Source: Fomitopsis serialis
Taxonomy: Eukaryota > Basidiomycota > Agaricomycetes > Polyporales > Fomitopsidaceae
Length of the DNA stretch: 64,000 bases
NCBI RefSeq assembly: GCF_022376445.1
Contig: NW_025955103.1
Location: 1 to 64,000, forward strand
Direction of reading: 5' to 3'
Positions within the stretch are counted from its first letter, which is position 1; every line of letters starts with the position of its first letter. Positions 33,436 to 45,063 of this stretch are shown here, in pieces. The translations under genes and the position numbers were made by a program. The notes below the pieces were generated by a model. The model had not been told where the DNA came from and did not search any database. It worked only from the letters and a program-made list of their open reading frames with translations.

Positions 33436-35652
33436 ATGTCCGTCAAGTACACCTCAGTGGAAGATATCCCACTGGTACGTGTCATTGGCACGATTGTTGT
33501 TGAATTGGCCTTACATTGTAGCAGATTTACCAGGACCTGCGGAGGGCATTCCGTACCGGGAAGACCAAATCCGTTGCCTTCCGCAAGCAACAGCTGTTGA
33601 ATCTGTGTTATCTCGTTCAAGACAACTGGGAGCGCATCAAGGATGCTTTCATGTCCGACCTGGGACGTCCACGCGAGGAGTCCGAGTTGTACGTATTGTT
33701 AAGTGACCTCCGCCCATGTCTGCTGACGTCAACACCATAGGCTCGAGCTGAATGGCACGCTCATGGAACTGAAGGAGGCATACGACAACGTTGAGAAGTG
33801 GGCGTCCCCCGAGAAAGCCCCGTTCTCATGGCTGTGGTTCGCCATGTCTCCCGTGATGAGAAACGAGCCGAAAGGCGTCGTGCTACTGATCAGCCCTTCA
33901 ATTACCCGCTGTACCTCCTTCTCTGCCCACTGGTGCGACTTTTTGGTTGGCTTCTTTTGAAGTAGCTCACCTTCTGGCCTCGTGTCCAGTCGGGCGCTAT
34001 AGCCTCTGGGAATGCAGTGCTGATGAAGCCCTCGGAGCTCTCTCCGGCGATGGCTGCGTTGCTCACCGAGCTCATTCCGAAGTATCTTGACCCGGAAGTG
34101 TACCGAATCGTGAATGGTGGTATTCCGGAGACGACGAAGGTATGCTATGTATCGTATGCACATACCTGGCGTTGGTGCTAATGCTGAAGGTTCAGATCCT
34201 CGAACTCCCGTTCGACCACAGTAAGACGACTTGCCTCCATGTAAGACGCTTTCCTAAGCTCGTCCCTATTCATAGTTCTGTACACGGGAGGAGGTGGCGT
34301 TGCACGAGTCGTTCTCGCAGCGGCAGCGAAACACCTCACTCCGGTGACATTGGAGGTGAGTCCATTCTGCTACCGATAAGACTCAACATGGTTAACCCAC
34401 CTTGGTCAGCTCGGAGGGAAATCGCCATGTGTTATCGACCCGCGGTGCGATGTCAAGACGGCGGCGAAGCGCATCATGTGGGGGAAGCTCATCAACGGTG
34501 GCCAGGTGCGTATCTCTAGATATCCCTATGTGGCAGCTGAATCTCATGGGTCGGAACGCGCAGCTCTGCCTGTCGCCGGACTACGTCCTCGTTCCGGAAT
34601 GGTTCCAGGACACCTTCGTCGAGGCGCTCAAGAACGCATACTACGAGCTTCACCCGGTCGACCCCGAGGTGTCCGGGCAAGTCACGAGGATGGTGAACGA
34701 ACGCCATGCGGCGCGGGTCAAGTCGCTCATCGACAATACGAAGGGCACCATCGTCTTTGGTGGCAAAGTCGATTTGCAGAGCAAATACGCAGCGCCGGCG
34801 CTGATCAAGGATGTCCGCGGAGACGACTCTTTGATGAGCGAGGAGCTCTTTGGACCATTCCTTCCGGTCGTACCTGTGAAGGATGTGGATGAGGCCATTG
34901 AGTTCATCAATGAACGGTGCGCACACCTCTATTGGCTCATTGCCCGTTCGCTCACTTGCGGTTCACATTCAATGCAGTGACCATCCATTGAACGTTTATG
35001 TCTTCACAAACGACGCGGTCTTCAAGGAGAAAGGTTTGTGCTCATCATCACCCGAGTAGGGCATATCGTCACCAGAGCTTCGTGCTAGTCTTCAGCAATA
35101 CCCAGAGCGGAACGGCAGCCGCCAATGATACTATCTTGCATGTCATGGGTACATCTCTGTCATGCATACTCTTGTTCGCATACTCATCTTCTTGGCAGCG
35201 GAAGGAATGCCGTTCGGTGGTGTCGGAGCTAGTGGCAGTAAGTCTCAGTCACGTTTCGGTGTTCACTTTTGACGTCGTTCGCCCATAGCCGGTTACACAA
35301 CGGGCAAGTATGTCTTCGACACGTTCACGCACAAGCGCTGCACAATGGATGCCCCGAACTGGCTGGATTCGGCGCTGATGGCGGCGCGCTACACCCCGTA
35401 TAATGTAGGCCCACATGGATCTCTGCAGCTGTATTGCGCTCTGAAGGATCGTTGACATTGCAGAAGGGCGCGTTGCGCCGTCTCAACTGGCTCTTCTCGC
35501 GCTCGCTGCCTCCACGCGATGGAAGCATGCCGCTGGCGAAGAAGCTGTGCTACAGTGCTATCATTGCCCTGGCCGGCCTTTCTGCGCTGTGGTTGACGTT
35601 GACGGGCAAGTTGACCGCACGGCTGCCGTTACTGCTTTTGCAGAGATCGTGA
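33436..35652 (+). CDS. Fatty-aldehyde dehydrogenase, ALDH3 family, membrane-anchored (one-base frame break)
   Basis: Oxidises medium/long-chain or aromatic aldehydes to acids with NAD(P)+. Thirteen exons from [13 protein letters not shown] to the stop at 35652 give about 519 residues if one break is ignored. Landmarks are [10 protein letters not shown] and the [11 protein letters not shown] segment, [13 protein letters not shown], the catalytic Glu of TLELGGKSP (about residue 216), the catalytic Cys of [10 protein letters not shown] (about 251), [10 protein letters not shown] and [10 protein letters not shown]-terminal hydrophobic helix ([16 protein letters not shown]) with a basic flank suggests ER or peroxisomal membrane anchoring, as in fatty-aldehyde dehydrogenases. 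In exon 3 (33741-33932) one base is missing at about 33894: ISP must be followed by FNYPL but the frame shifts. No intron can repair it, so it is either a real inactivating deletion or a sequence error. Confidence 0.88.
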
Positions 35653-36080
35653 GGCTTCGTGGTCGTGTTTCAGTTAGACACTTGGGTCCAGCCTCAGTAG
35701 AAGATAGTATATATGCACTAGATGCGGCCGCGGCCGATGATTTCACTCATTACTAGTTAACACTCGACGTCGACAATCATTCCAGGACATCCTTTCGTTT
35801 ATGACACTGCTACCGTTCTCTACAACGTTACTAGTTTCCATTGCTGAACAAAAAGAGATACCTCTCTACTATTCATACAATACTGTCTGCCGATGCACCT
35901 CAGGCCTCATGATTCGCGACTTCCTGCATTTACTATGCAATCATATCCATAGTTCGTCCGCATAGATCTCACGCCCGCGATGCGCCGAGGGCATGGACCG
36001 GTAGACAGCATCTAACCTACATGGTATCCGAAAGGCCAAAGTCCTCGATGAAACTAAGTACGTCCCTCTCTGCCTCTTCC
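35653..36080. other. Intergenic between convergent ALDH and F-box genes
   Basis: 3' regions only. No gene seen. Confidence 0.45.
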
Positions 36081-37338
36081 TCAAATGAAAGACACTATCC
36101 CGCGAGCACACCACGGGGCGAGTAGTCTATTAATAGTCATAACCGCTACCACGTCTTGCGACCTCTTCCGGCAAACGACCACCTGGACCACGCGCAGCGC
36201 GTCGAAGACGGGTCTTCCTATCACAGCATGCAAGGGGATCAGGTCGGCGGTGTCGAAAGCTCGTACGTTGGCGCTAGGCTTCCAGGATCCTGGATGATCG
36301 CCGCATTTGAGTACGATCCGTGTCAGTCGCGGACTACCGACACTTGCAAGGGCCCGGGTCAATTGCAGCACCGTCTCAATGTCCGTGAGGGAGCGATGCC
36401 CGCTGTATAGCTCGATCGTCTGTAAGGACGTGTTATGACGCAAGTCGAGATGAGCAACTAGGGACAGTCGGTTACCTCGTGTCAGAGAAGGGCGAATAGG
36501 GTGTGGGTTTTTGCTTACATTTTTTGTTCAACGCGACGAGCTCTCGGAAGTGTACCAAGGACGGTCCTATAGCTTGAAGCAACTCGTTCAGTACGGTCAC
36601 ATGCTTGTCTGCGACGCGCGTTTCCAGAGATTCAATGGACGTGTGTAGTGACGAATCGACAAGCCATTGAACGAGCGGGATGACGAGGGCTTTGTTCGAG
36701 ACACTGATGCGGAGGTGCCGTAATTCGCAGCTAGTTGGGTGTTTGCTGCGGCGCAAGAGCACTGAATCGACTGGCGACGGAGAAGTGGCATGAGAAAAGC
36801 GCAGGTTGCCTTCGAATGCAACCCGGCGGAGCTGTGGGAAACCGCACAGGACACGAAACAGGACGCGATAGTTCTCGAGCACTACCCCGCAGAGCGTGAG
36901 ATCAGTGACGTTCTTGCAAGCCCGGAGTGCGGCATAGAATGAGGTGTGAAGAGGGCAGGGAAGACATTGTCTGAGCGTGAGTTTCTGCAGGGAAGGCATC
37001 AATGATGCTAGGACGACGAGTGCAGATTCGAGAGTGCGTCCTGAATTGATCTCGGACGCTCCGTCCAAGTCGAGTGCCAGAGTTCCTACGAGGTTGTGTC
37101 TCACGCGCTCGTGCTTGAAAGCCGATTGAGCCATTGAGCTGACCGTGTTCAGAGCACCGATATCGACCTTCTCATATAACAGGTGAACGCTGTGCGGATA
37201 CCACGTTCGCGAAACCATGGCGCAGATGTGTAGACTGTGTCGATCACAAGCGAGCCAGCCGATGATCTCGAGGTGTAGTTCCACAGGAATCCGCGCTGCT
37301 AGGATAGGCGAGAGAGGTTGGAGGCCGTCCACAGACAT
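36081..37338 (-). CDS. F-box/leucine-rich-type protein, paralogue 1
   Basis: Probable substrate adaptor of an SCF ubiquitin ligase. Two exons on the - strand (37338-36519 and 36457-36081) give 398 residues; an upstream in-frame ATG at 37458 would add 40 residues. The N-terminal F-box-like stretch reads IPVELHLEIIGWLACDRHSL, followed by HICAMVSRTWYPHSVHLLYE, the pattern that binds Skp1. The rest is a string of leucine-rich segments such as LQKLTLRQC and LRRVAFEGNLRF. The splice joins LVALNKK to FAHLDLRHNTSLQTI. The architecture and C-terminal motif FDALRVVQVVV...LLAPWCARGI are shared with the gene at 56735-58141. Agaricomycete genomes carry dozens to hundreds of such genes; the target is unknown. 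Confidence 0.75.
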
Positions 37339-37458
37339 GCTACAGCGACCGCAGTTGAAGGATGGCCATAGCTGGACTATCCGCCGACACGAGCGTACAG
37401 CGTCCCTATTAGAATTGATAAGACTCATCGGACGCCGTAGCATGTCTAGAGGACGCAT

Positions 37459-38115
37459 GATAACTCACCGACTCCTTGAACGTTTAGCGGCTGCTTCAGG
37501 GTCCCTCGAGGACTTGGATACGAGGCCCTCTGGGGTCATGGAGGCGTAAAACTGGAGTGATGGTGAATTGTAAGAGGCGAGCCATGTGATGGACCGTTAC
37601 TTATCTGACTCGGGGCGTCCAGGAGAAAAGGCTATCATCCGCCATCTTTCGCACACATTGATCAACGTAAGACCAATTGTGCACTTGCTGCGACATAGAC
37701 ACCTAGATAGCCTAACGGCGTAGAGTCATCGAATATGCACAAGGATACATACTGTACGGCGTACCTCATGCGATCCTCGGAGAATATAGTCTTCACTACA
37801 GACTGTGTGGAGCTCTGAGAGTACTTACAAGTGGACGCTGCTTACGCAGGCTCGGACAATCTAGAGTTCAAGTTGGATTGAATGGGGATTACTGAAGTAA
37901 CGCCCCACGTATCTTCACGTAAGCTGCATTGCCGCTTCATGACTTCGGGTGAATTCGAATTGAGACGCACAGCCATTGATCACGATCGCGTCCTGAATGA
38001 GATATTATGAGACTCAATAGGTCCACAAAGTGAAGATTGTCTGAAGACTCATCACGGCCGCGGCGACGTAGACCGATTTCTGTGAATGACGACAATTCTA
38101 TGACTCTTCTGTAGA
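37459..38115. other. Intergenic: upstream of F-box 1
   Basis: No gene seen. The promoter of the F-box gene is expected here. Confidence 0.4.
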
Positions 38116-38451
38116 TTGTCAATGTCCCAAGTCCTCAGGTCAGTGAGGTCTGCCCCTAGGCTTCTGGCGATCCCTGCTGTATGGCTGGCATGGTATGGGG
38201 GGCCGCTCCCCATCTACACGCGATACGCGCTAACGCGGCGACACAGGGCCACCATTGCGTTCATAGCGTTCCTCCTGTCGGAGGCATGGGCAAACATCAG
38301 AGACGTCTCTTCGGCGACGCCATCTTCGATCCACGTTAACGTCGCACTGTCCATGCTCGTCACGATAGAGCTCGTCGCTGGTTTGGTCCAAGCTGCCTAT
38401 GTGATCCCGGCCTTCGAGGGACTGTCCAAGCCTGGGGATATGGTTGTTTGA
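38116..38451 (+). CDS. Small unrecognised membrane protein or exon
   Basis: An open frame of 111 codons from MSMSQVLRSV. It has hydrophobic stretches near residues 16-25 (LLAIPAVWLAWY), 46-58 (TIAFIAFLLSEAW) and 76-96 (VALSMLVTIELVAGLVQAAYV), with basic residues between the first two (RYALTRRHR). It could be a small membrane protein or the last exon of a split membrane-protein gene; an acceptor-like TGTAG lies just upstream. It does not resemble the 7TM family here. I do not recognise it. Confidence 0.35.
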   Translation: MSMSQVLRSVRSAPRLLAIPAVWLAWYGGPLPIYTRYALTRRHRATIAFIAFLLSEAWANIRDVSSATPSSIHVNVALSMLVTIELVAGLVQAAYVIPAFEGLSKPGDMVV

Positions 38452-39106
38452 CGAGAATAGACCGGTCCCTGTCGTGTATACCTGTTTCCCGTTTGCTTCC
38501 TCCGTTGTTTTCCTTGTGTTCGTGCTGTGCCTGTTGTCCTTAGTCGTTCTGTCGATGTTGTCCAAATAGTTATGTACAATCTACTTACCTGACTCGCAAA
38601 ATCTGATGAAGAGTGTACCTTTAGACTTTGAATCGCTCAGGAAGTCTCGTCAGTGGATACACAATCGCACCTGGAACTAAGCAATCCAAGTTCCCGTCTG
38701 ACTGCAGACTGATCCGAGCTTATGCCATTGTGCCTATGATGCGGGGACAATGACAACAAGCCGTGAAAGGTGAACGGAAGGGGCCAACAGAGTAAGAGAA
38801 GACGGTGACTATGAGTGGAAAGGGAGAGTCCAACGCCAACACATCACAGAAACAGAACGATAGCCACGAAGCGAGCAGAGATGCAGATCGAAAGGAGAAA
38901 TGTCCGAGGCAGTTGCGGGCGCGCGGTGCGTACGCACGAGGGCGTTGCGCGACCCAGACGGAGCGCGACCACCCACGCATTAAGGTTAGGGTTGTCATGG
39001 GAGGAGGTAATTCCACTCCGTCACCCAGCAACTACCTGCGCGACCAAATTCTCACAAGCCTGCGGGTGGCGATAGGTATCAGCAAGGGGAGGACGTACGT
39101 ATTACT
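38452..39106. other. Intergenic, no gene seen
   Basis: Nothing supportable. A single TTAGGG at 38986-38991 is not a telomere tract. Confidence 0.4.
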
Positions 39107-39570
39107 CTGGTTGAGCATGCGCTCGCCGTAGCCGGTAAGGTCCGTGATGCGCGCATTCACCGTCGTGCTCGTCACGTTTAATAGCGAGGCGATGAACGTT
39201 TGGTCCGTGCAGAATCCGCTTATGGCAACGGTGCCGTCGCTGGGCATGAAATAATCGCAGCACAAGAATTGTGAAGGTGTGAGCGCCGCGAGCGACACAA
39301 AAGGTAGTGGATGGGCAGACTGACCTTGTTCTGCATCTCGATCTTGATCGCGTTCGGCAGCGACTGTCAGACGGCGAGGTAATTATTCTCGATGTGGAGG
39401 GTGTAGAACCAGAGAGACGTGCCAACGACGAGAATGGCGGCGAGATCCAGGATGAGCATCCAGTTCGGCACGACGACGCCCGTGACAGGCGCCATGGGGA
39501 ACAACATCGCGATAAACGAGACGATTCATGACGCGAGGAGGTCGACGCCCATGATCAACCCAGCTGCAGG
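39107..39570 (-). pseudogene. Tetraspanin (Tsp2-like) pseudogene
   Basis: On the - strand this reads as the middle of a fungal tetraspanin: VPNWMLILDLAAILVVGTSL (TM3), then WFYTLHIENNYLAV, and the large extracellular loop with its cysteines in FLCCDYFMPSDGTV and ISGFCTDQTFIASLL. Three lesions are visible. A TGA at 39526-39528 lies in the TM2 region. A TGA at 39367-39369 stands where a Trp is expected. The acceptor of the 56-nt intron (39324-39269) is AA instead of AG at 39270-39269. The N-terminal exon and TM4 are not found. All three are G-to-A changes on the coding strand. Tetraspanins organise membrane microdomains; this copy cannot make a full protein. Confidence 0.75.
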
Positions 39571-40948
39571 GACCCCCTGTCGGTTCGACGTTTGAGACCT
39601 AGGAGTAGGCAGTCAACTCAACTGCTCAGTCACAGCGATGATGACGATTTCGCCATCAAGTCGGCCTGCGCTCGACAGTAGAGAAGACGATGGAGGCAAC
39701 GGTGCGCAGCGGCGAAGAGGGGCATGTTCACGAAGGACCAGAAGCCCATAAATAATCTTGAACTGCTTAAACATCTTGGTGGGCTGCAGTGTTGAGTCTG
39801 CGTGCGGGCGCTCCCGAACAATAGGCCGATACGGACGTTGTGGGAGTAGTGAGGGCGGAGTACCGAATCAACTCAGGCGAAGAAGGAACGTAGGAAACAG
39901 GGAAAGGCTGCTCCAGAGAGAGGACGCGACAGAGGAGGTTGCAGTGGGCGAGGCGTTGATGCAGATGGATGGACAGGTCGATTCTGGCCGATTCACTTTC
40001 AAACTCCGATGCCAATGTTCACGCGCTCACGGGCCGCGACGCCACCGCTCCTGTCACGGTAATAACCGCCACTGGCAAGCAAGTCAAGTTGTAGCTGTAC
40101 ATAGAGCTCGTCTGCTTCCGTCGCACAGCTGGTCCTGCACTACAGCTCCGGCGGGTTTCGCGAAAACATACCTTTGGCCTGTCCGTACACGGTGTCTGCC
40201 TTTCGATCCACCGTGCCGCCTTCTCTATCCCGTACTGCAACGCTCCCACCTTCCCGCAGCACTGGCCGAACTTCGCGAAACTGGTGTACGGAATGGGCTC
40301 GATGCTGTCCGGTGCTCTCTGGTGTAGCAACTTGTGCGCGTAGCTCACGCCGTTGCCTAGCCATTAACGGCCGGCTACCTCAAGCAAAGTATGAAGAGCC
40401 CGAATGTTACTCTCCGGGGCTTATATCACCTTCGGGGAAAGTAACGTCCTCCGCGCGAATGCCAATGCTTACTGTGGCTGCATGGCCCGCACTTAACTCG
40501 TCGTGGTACGTTATTCACCTGCCAGGAGACTATCTCTGCGCACTCGTCGGTTCCATCGGGTCCGGGACACCGTCAAGAGTGAGAGTTGCATGCTGCTGGA
40601 TTTCCTACCTCCGTAATGTCTGCGCTTGGTCAAATATTCGGGAACGCAGGAGATCATTGCATATTCTATGGTCATTGCATACGCACCATGCGATTTTGCC
40701 CCATTCTCAAAGAAGGAGTATCATTGAGGGATGTGGCTGAGTACGTGTCTTCTCGACTCCGAGGTTCCTGCGAGATCTCATTCTTTGGAGAACAGATGAC
40801 CTATCCGACTACATGCCGCTGAGCTCCTGAGTATGACTGCAATGTCGAACGACGGGACGCTCGGACAGTCAGGTGCTAGTCCTTGATGATATAACACTGA
40901 CGACCTGTATCAGACGGCGAGGCGTCATCTCATACAGTTGCCCTCGTC
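39571..40948. other. Intergenic: upstream of the tetraspanin pseudogene and beta-mannosidase
   Basis: No supportable gene. A - strand frame at 40168-40348 (begins MSYAHKLLHQRAP) followed by a GTATGT donor could be an exon of something lost, but I cannot attach it to anything. Confidence 0.4.
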
Positions 40949-43900
40949 ATGGCCTCGCAGGTAATATCGCTTGGCAAGGGTTGGTATTGGAAGGATCGCG
41001 ACGCAGCATCCTATGTTTCCGTGGTAAACGAGCTCCCTCAAGATGCACCCGGGACCAGTTCTCCTTGGACGGCAGCACAGAACTTCCCGTCCGAGATTCA
41101 CGCCGAGCTCATGAAGGCGGGACGTATCCCCGACCCCTTCATTGGCTTTAACGAACACGACGTGCAATGTGGGTCTCCGATGTGATTCATGCAAGACTCC
41201 GCTGACGGCTTCCCACAGGGGTGGGCGAAAGAGAGTGGCTGTACTACTGCTCGTTCGCCCTTCCTGACGGCACGCAGAAGGCTCTACATGCTGAACTGCA
41301 ATTCGAGGGCTTGGACACCATATGCGATGTCTACCTGGTGAGCGGCACTCCAGTCTCGTGAAGTACAACAGAAAGAATGTGGGGGCGCAGCGTTCCTGTC
41401 GTGCGCCGCTTGTTCGAGACGGACCTCCCGCATACAGCGCACAGGGATGTTTGCTAACGAGGTGCACAGAATGGCGAACTCGTTTTGTCAACGGACAACA
41501 TGTTCCGCCTCTACACCGTATGTCTTTCTGATCACCTATGCCTTCAAAACCTGCTACAAGCGCTGAATTACGAAGGTTCCTCTGGACGTAGCCTCCCTCC
41601 GGTCAGGCGGGAACAGCATTCTTCTCCATTTCAAGCCTGCAAAGCTCATCGCGAAGGAGCTGGAAGCAAAATACGGTCGCGTGCGTGCTGGGTCGACCAA
41701 CCTTGGGGATCCGAGTCGTGTGTACGTGAGGAAGGCACAGTATGGCTGGCGGTGAGTGTCTTGCGTCTTTACTTGACTGTTGGCCACTTATAATGAGTGC
41801 CAGCTGGGACTGGGTAAGCAACGATCTGTCGAACCGGGCGATTGATTGTCTGGACTGATCTGTTGACGCGTACGCTTAGGGCCCGGAGCTCATGACCTGC
41901 GGCCCTTACCGACCCATCAACCTACTTGTTTACACAACGCATATATCGACTCTCTACGCTCGCGCCGCTGTCTCAGCCGCTCCATCTCTTGTACCTTCCC
42001 TAGCCGTGGATGTCGATATCTCTGGGGAGATTGCGAAGGCGAAGAGCGTGCGCGTCATTCTCAGAAAGGACGGCTCGGACGATGTCCTCAAGCAACAAGA
42101 TGTCCCGATACCGGAGGGCTCGGGTCGTGGCGCTCTGTGGGGGCCGACGGCGTTGTAGCGTGGGACTTGCAGGGTGCGGTGGACCTCTGGTGGCCTATCG
42201 GATATGGCGTACAGAATCTGTATTCCGTGGAAGTGGCTTTGCTCGCTGAGGTATGTGCTCCGGAACACGCTAGTTCCTCTTCGTTGACGAGACGATGGCA
42301 GGACTCTACTGTGCTAGACATCGCCACGAAGCGGATAGGCTTCCGTCGTGTAGAGCTTATTCAAGAGCCCCTGCAGGAGCCGGACCAGTATGGCAAAGGG
42401 ACAACCTTCCTGTTTGAGGTGAACGGCGTTCGAATGTTCATGGGCGGTATGGCACACGATCTGCTCGTCTGAATGCGTCTGATTGAATACCGGATAGGCT
42501 CGAACTGGATCCCCGCACACAGCTTCCTCACTGAGCTCACGCCCGAGCGGTACAGAGCGTGGCTCACCCTTCTCAGAGACGGGAATCAGAACATGGTCAG
42601 GCTGTGGGGTGGCGGTGTCTACGAACCAGATGTGTTCTACGACACTTGCGACGGTGAGGCTTCGAGCTGCTCTCTTCGAGATTGCACACTCGGACTTACG
42701 AGTTCTGCTGCGGCGTGGTGACAGAGCTCGGGATACTGGTGTGGCAAGACTTCCAGTTTGCTTGTGGTGTCTACCCTGCGCACGACGAGTTCGTGGAGAA
42801 TGCAAAGAAGGAGGCGGAGGACAACGTCAAGCGGCTGAGGCATCACCCTTCTCTCGCACTGCTCTGTGGCAATAACGAAGGTACGCTTGCAGTTTTAGGC
42901 TAATGACCTCTTCACGGCTGATACTGACGAATGTGAAGATTATCAACAAGTGCTGCAGTGGGGCGGTGAGCGTGCATCTCCATCGAGTCATAACACTAAG
43001 TACCGCCGGTATTGATTCAAGACGTGCCGCAGGTATATCGGACCTCCCTGCACGTCGTATCTACGAACATGTCTTACCCGAGGTGGTGGAAAGACTCACC
43101 AATCCGCCTATTCCGTACCATCGTGGATCACCGTACGGCGGCGAAGAGTGGGATACCACTGATCCCACTGTAGGCGACGTCCATCAATGGGATATCTGGG
43201 CAGGGAAGGAGCGGCCATGGCAGGAGTACGGCGAGCGCGGGGGTCGTTTCGTCAGGTATGTCCGCCTCCTACTGCGAAGGGCGCGCAAGGCTAAGTGTGG
43301 GTCGTGCGGGGTAGCGAGTTTGGAATCCCGTCGTTCCCGGATATCAGGACAGTCGATTACTGGCTCGGCGGAAACACGGAGGAGAGGCGCGCACAGAGCA
43401 AGTTGATGGCTCAGCATAACCGGGCTGGAAACCACGAACGACGGTTCGCGATTTTGATGAATGAGAACTTCAGGTTTACTAGCAATCTCGAGGGGTGAGT
43501 AAGAGAGAGGGCGATTACAACATGCTTTGAATGCGCACTGATAGACTCACATGATGACAGGCATGTGTACAACACACAGCTGATGCAAAGCGAGGCTGTG
43601 AGCTTCGCGTACAGGGTGTGGAGGAGGGCTTGGAAGGGAAGAGGTAAAGAATATGTACGTCATGCGTTCATGCGTTCATGGTTGGTTCGTGTGCCGTTTC
43701 GTTGACACCGTTTCTACAGACATCTGGCGCACTGGTCTGGCAGCTGAACGATTGTTGGCCGGTTACATCATGGGCCATCGCGGACTTCTTCGTAAGTCGG
43801 TTATGTCGACTATGGTAACATCAAGAGTGGCTGATGTCTTTTCTTGCGTCAGCTGCGTGCAAAGCCCGTGTATTATGCGATCAAGAGGGAGCTCGCGCCT

Positions 43901-44655
43901 CTGAGCGTCGGGATTCTTCGGACAGTATGCTCAATCATAACGACGTTCAGATTGGCCCTGACTATCGCATTACCAGGTTCACAACAATCGAGGAAACGAC
44001 CGACCAAAACAGGTACGCTTGGCAATGGTCGGGTTGTGACAAAATGGCATCTTAGATCGAGTCCGCCATATAGTTTTACGAGTTCGGGGCGTTCCGCTCT
44101 ATCGAAGCCACTATCGAGGTGTGGGCTTGCAACAGCACCCTTTGGCCTCGACAAGTCAAGTTGATCCTACACTTTGCGGACCTGGAATCCTCGTGGACCT
44201 ACCAACAGGAATCTGTCGTAACATTGCTCCCGAATCAATCAACTGAACTGTTTCAGATCCCTTGCCCTGGCCCGCCTTCGACGACGTCCGGTCGCCTCGG
44301 ACCCGGCCTCACGACGTCGTACACAGTCGTCGCAGCTGCCCGACTGGTTGATCTTCAAACTGGCGATGTCCTGGCCCGATATGTGGATTGGCCTCAGCCG
44401 TTCAAGTACATCGACCCGCCTCGACCTGAACTTCAGTTCGACCGCGTAGGCGAGCACATCTCCGTGCGAGCAGATAGGCCTGTCAAGGGCTTATTCCTGA
44501 CTGCTGAGGACGATGTTGCGAACCTTGTCCTCTGGAGTGACAACGCGCTGGATCTGATGCCTGGAGACGAGCAAGTAGTGGTTGCGAGAGGCGCGAAGGA
44601 CAGCGTGGTCAAGTACACTCACATCATCGGGTCCGACCAGACATATGTTATATAG
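40949..44655 (+). CDS. Beta-mannosidase, glycoside hydrolase family 2 (MndB type)
   Basis: Removes terminal beta-mannose from manno-oligosaccharides. About 17 exons run from MASQVISLGKGWYWKDRD to the stop at 44655. There is no signal peptide, so it is the intracellular B-type enzyme. Landmarks are EFEG-type FEGLDTICDVYLNG, YGWRWDWGPELMTCGPYRP, NWIPAHSFL, VRLWGGGVYEPDVFYDTCDE, the acid/base Glu of LLCGNNE, DPTVGDVHQWDIWAGKERPW, the nucleophile Glu of SEFGIPSFPD, and GALVWQLNDCWP. Exon 5 (41804-41813) is only 10 nt. One frame problem exists near 42135: the exon 41880-42250 runs into a stop unless one base is missing there or a 35-nt GT-AG intron (42124-42158) is removed. The rest is fully conserved. 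Confidence 0.9.
41804..41813 (+). other. 10-nt microexon in the beta-mannosidase gene
   Basis: CTGGGACTGG lies between introns of 52 and 66 nt. It supplies WDW of the conserved YGWRWDWGPE; without it the frame breaks. Confidence 0.8.
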
Positions 44656-45063
44656 GTCGTAGGGTCTCAATAACGCCAGACTATGATTCTGTCTTTCTAA
44701 GGGGCCTAGCTTGTGAGGCATGAGTGCTTCAATTTGAATATCGAAATCAGATTCATTTAACAAGCGCGTGAACGCTTGCGTGAATTCCGCCGCGCTTGGA
44801 CAGCATTGGGTTGGTTGTAAACTTAAAACTACGTCTGAGCTGCACTTGGCTTCATATACTTACGCCTTGTTCGAATTCATACCATTGAACTACTCCCTGT
44901 GTCTCGCTGGAAGTCCTGACAGGTCCTCTAATTCGCAGCTACCACGTCCACAGTCCGTTTCGTGGCTGCCGCCCAACGAAGGCGGCATTGGGAGGCTTTT
45001 AGGCGTCATCTCCGGCCAGTATTTATCGTCAAACACTTCTCTCGCCTACCCCATATCCCCAGC
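44656..45063. other. Intergenic: beta-mannosidase to M16 protease
   Basis: 3' region and probable promoter of the protease. No gene seen. Confidence 0.4.

Noticed and set aside
38986..38991. TTAGGG, telomere-like
   Set aside because: A single copy with no tandem array.
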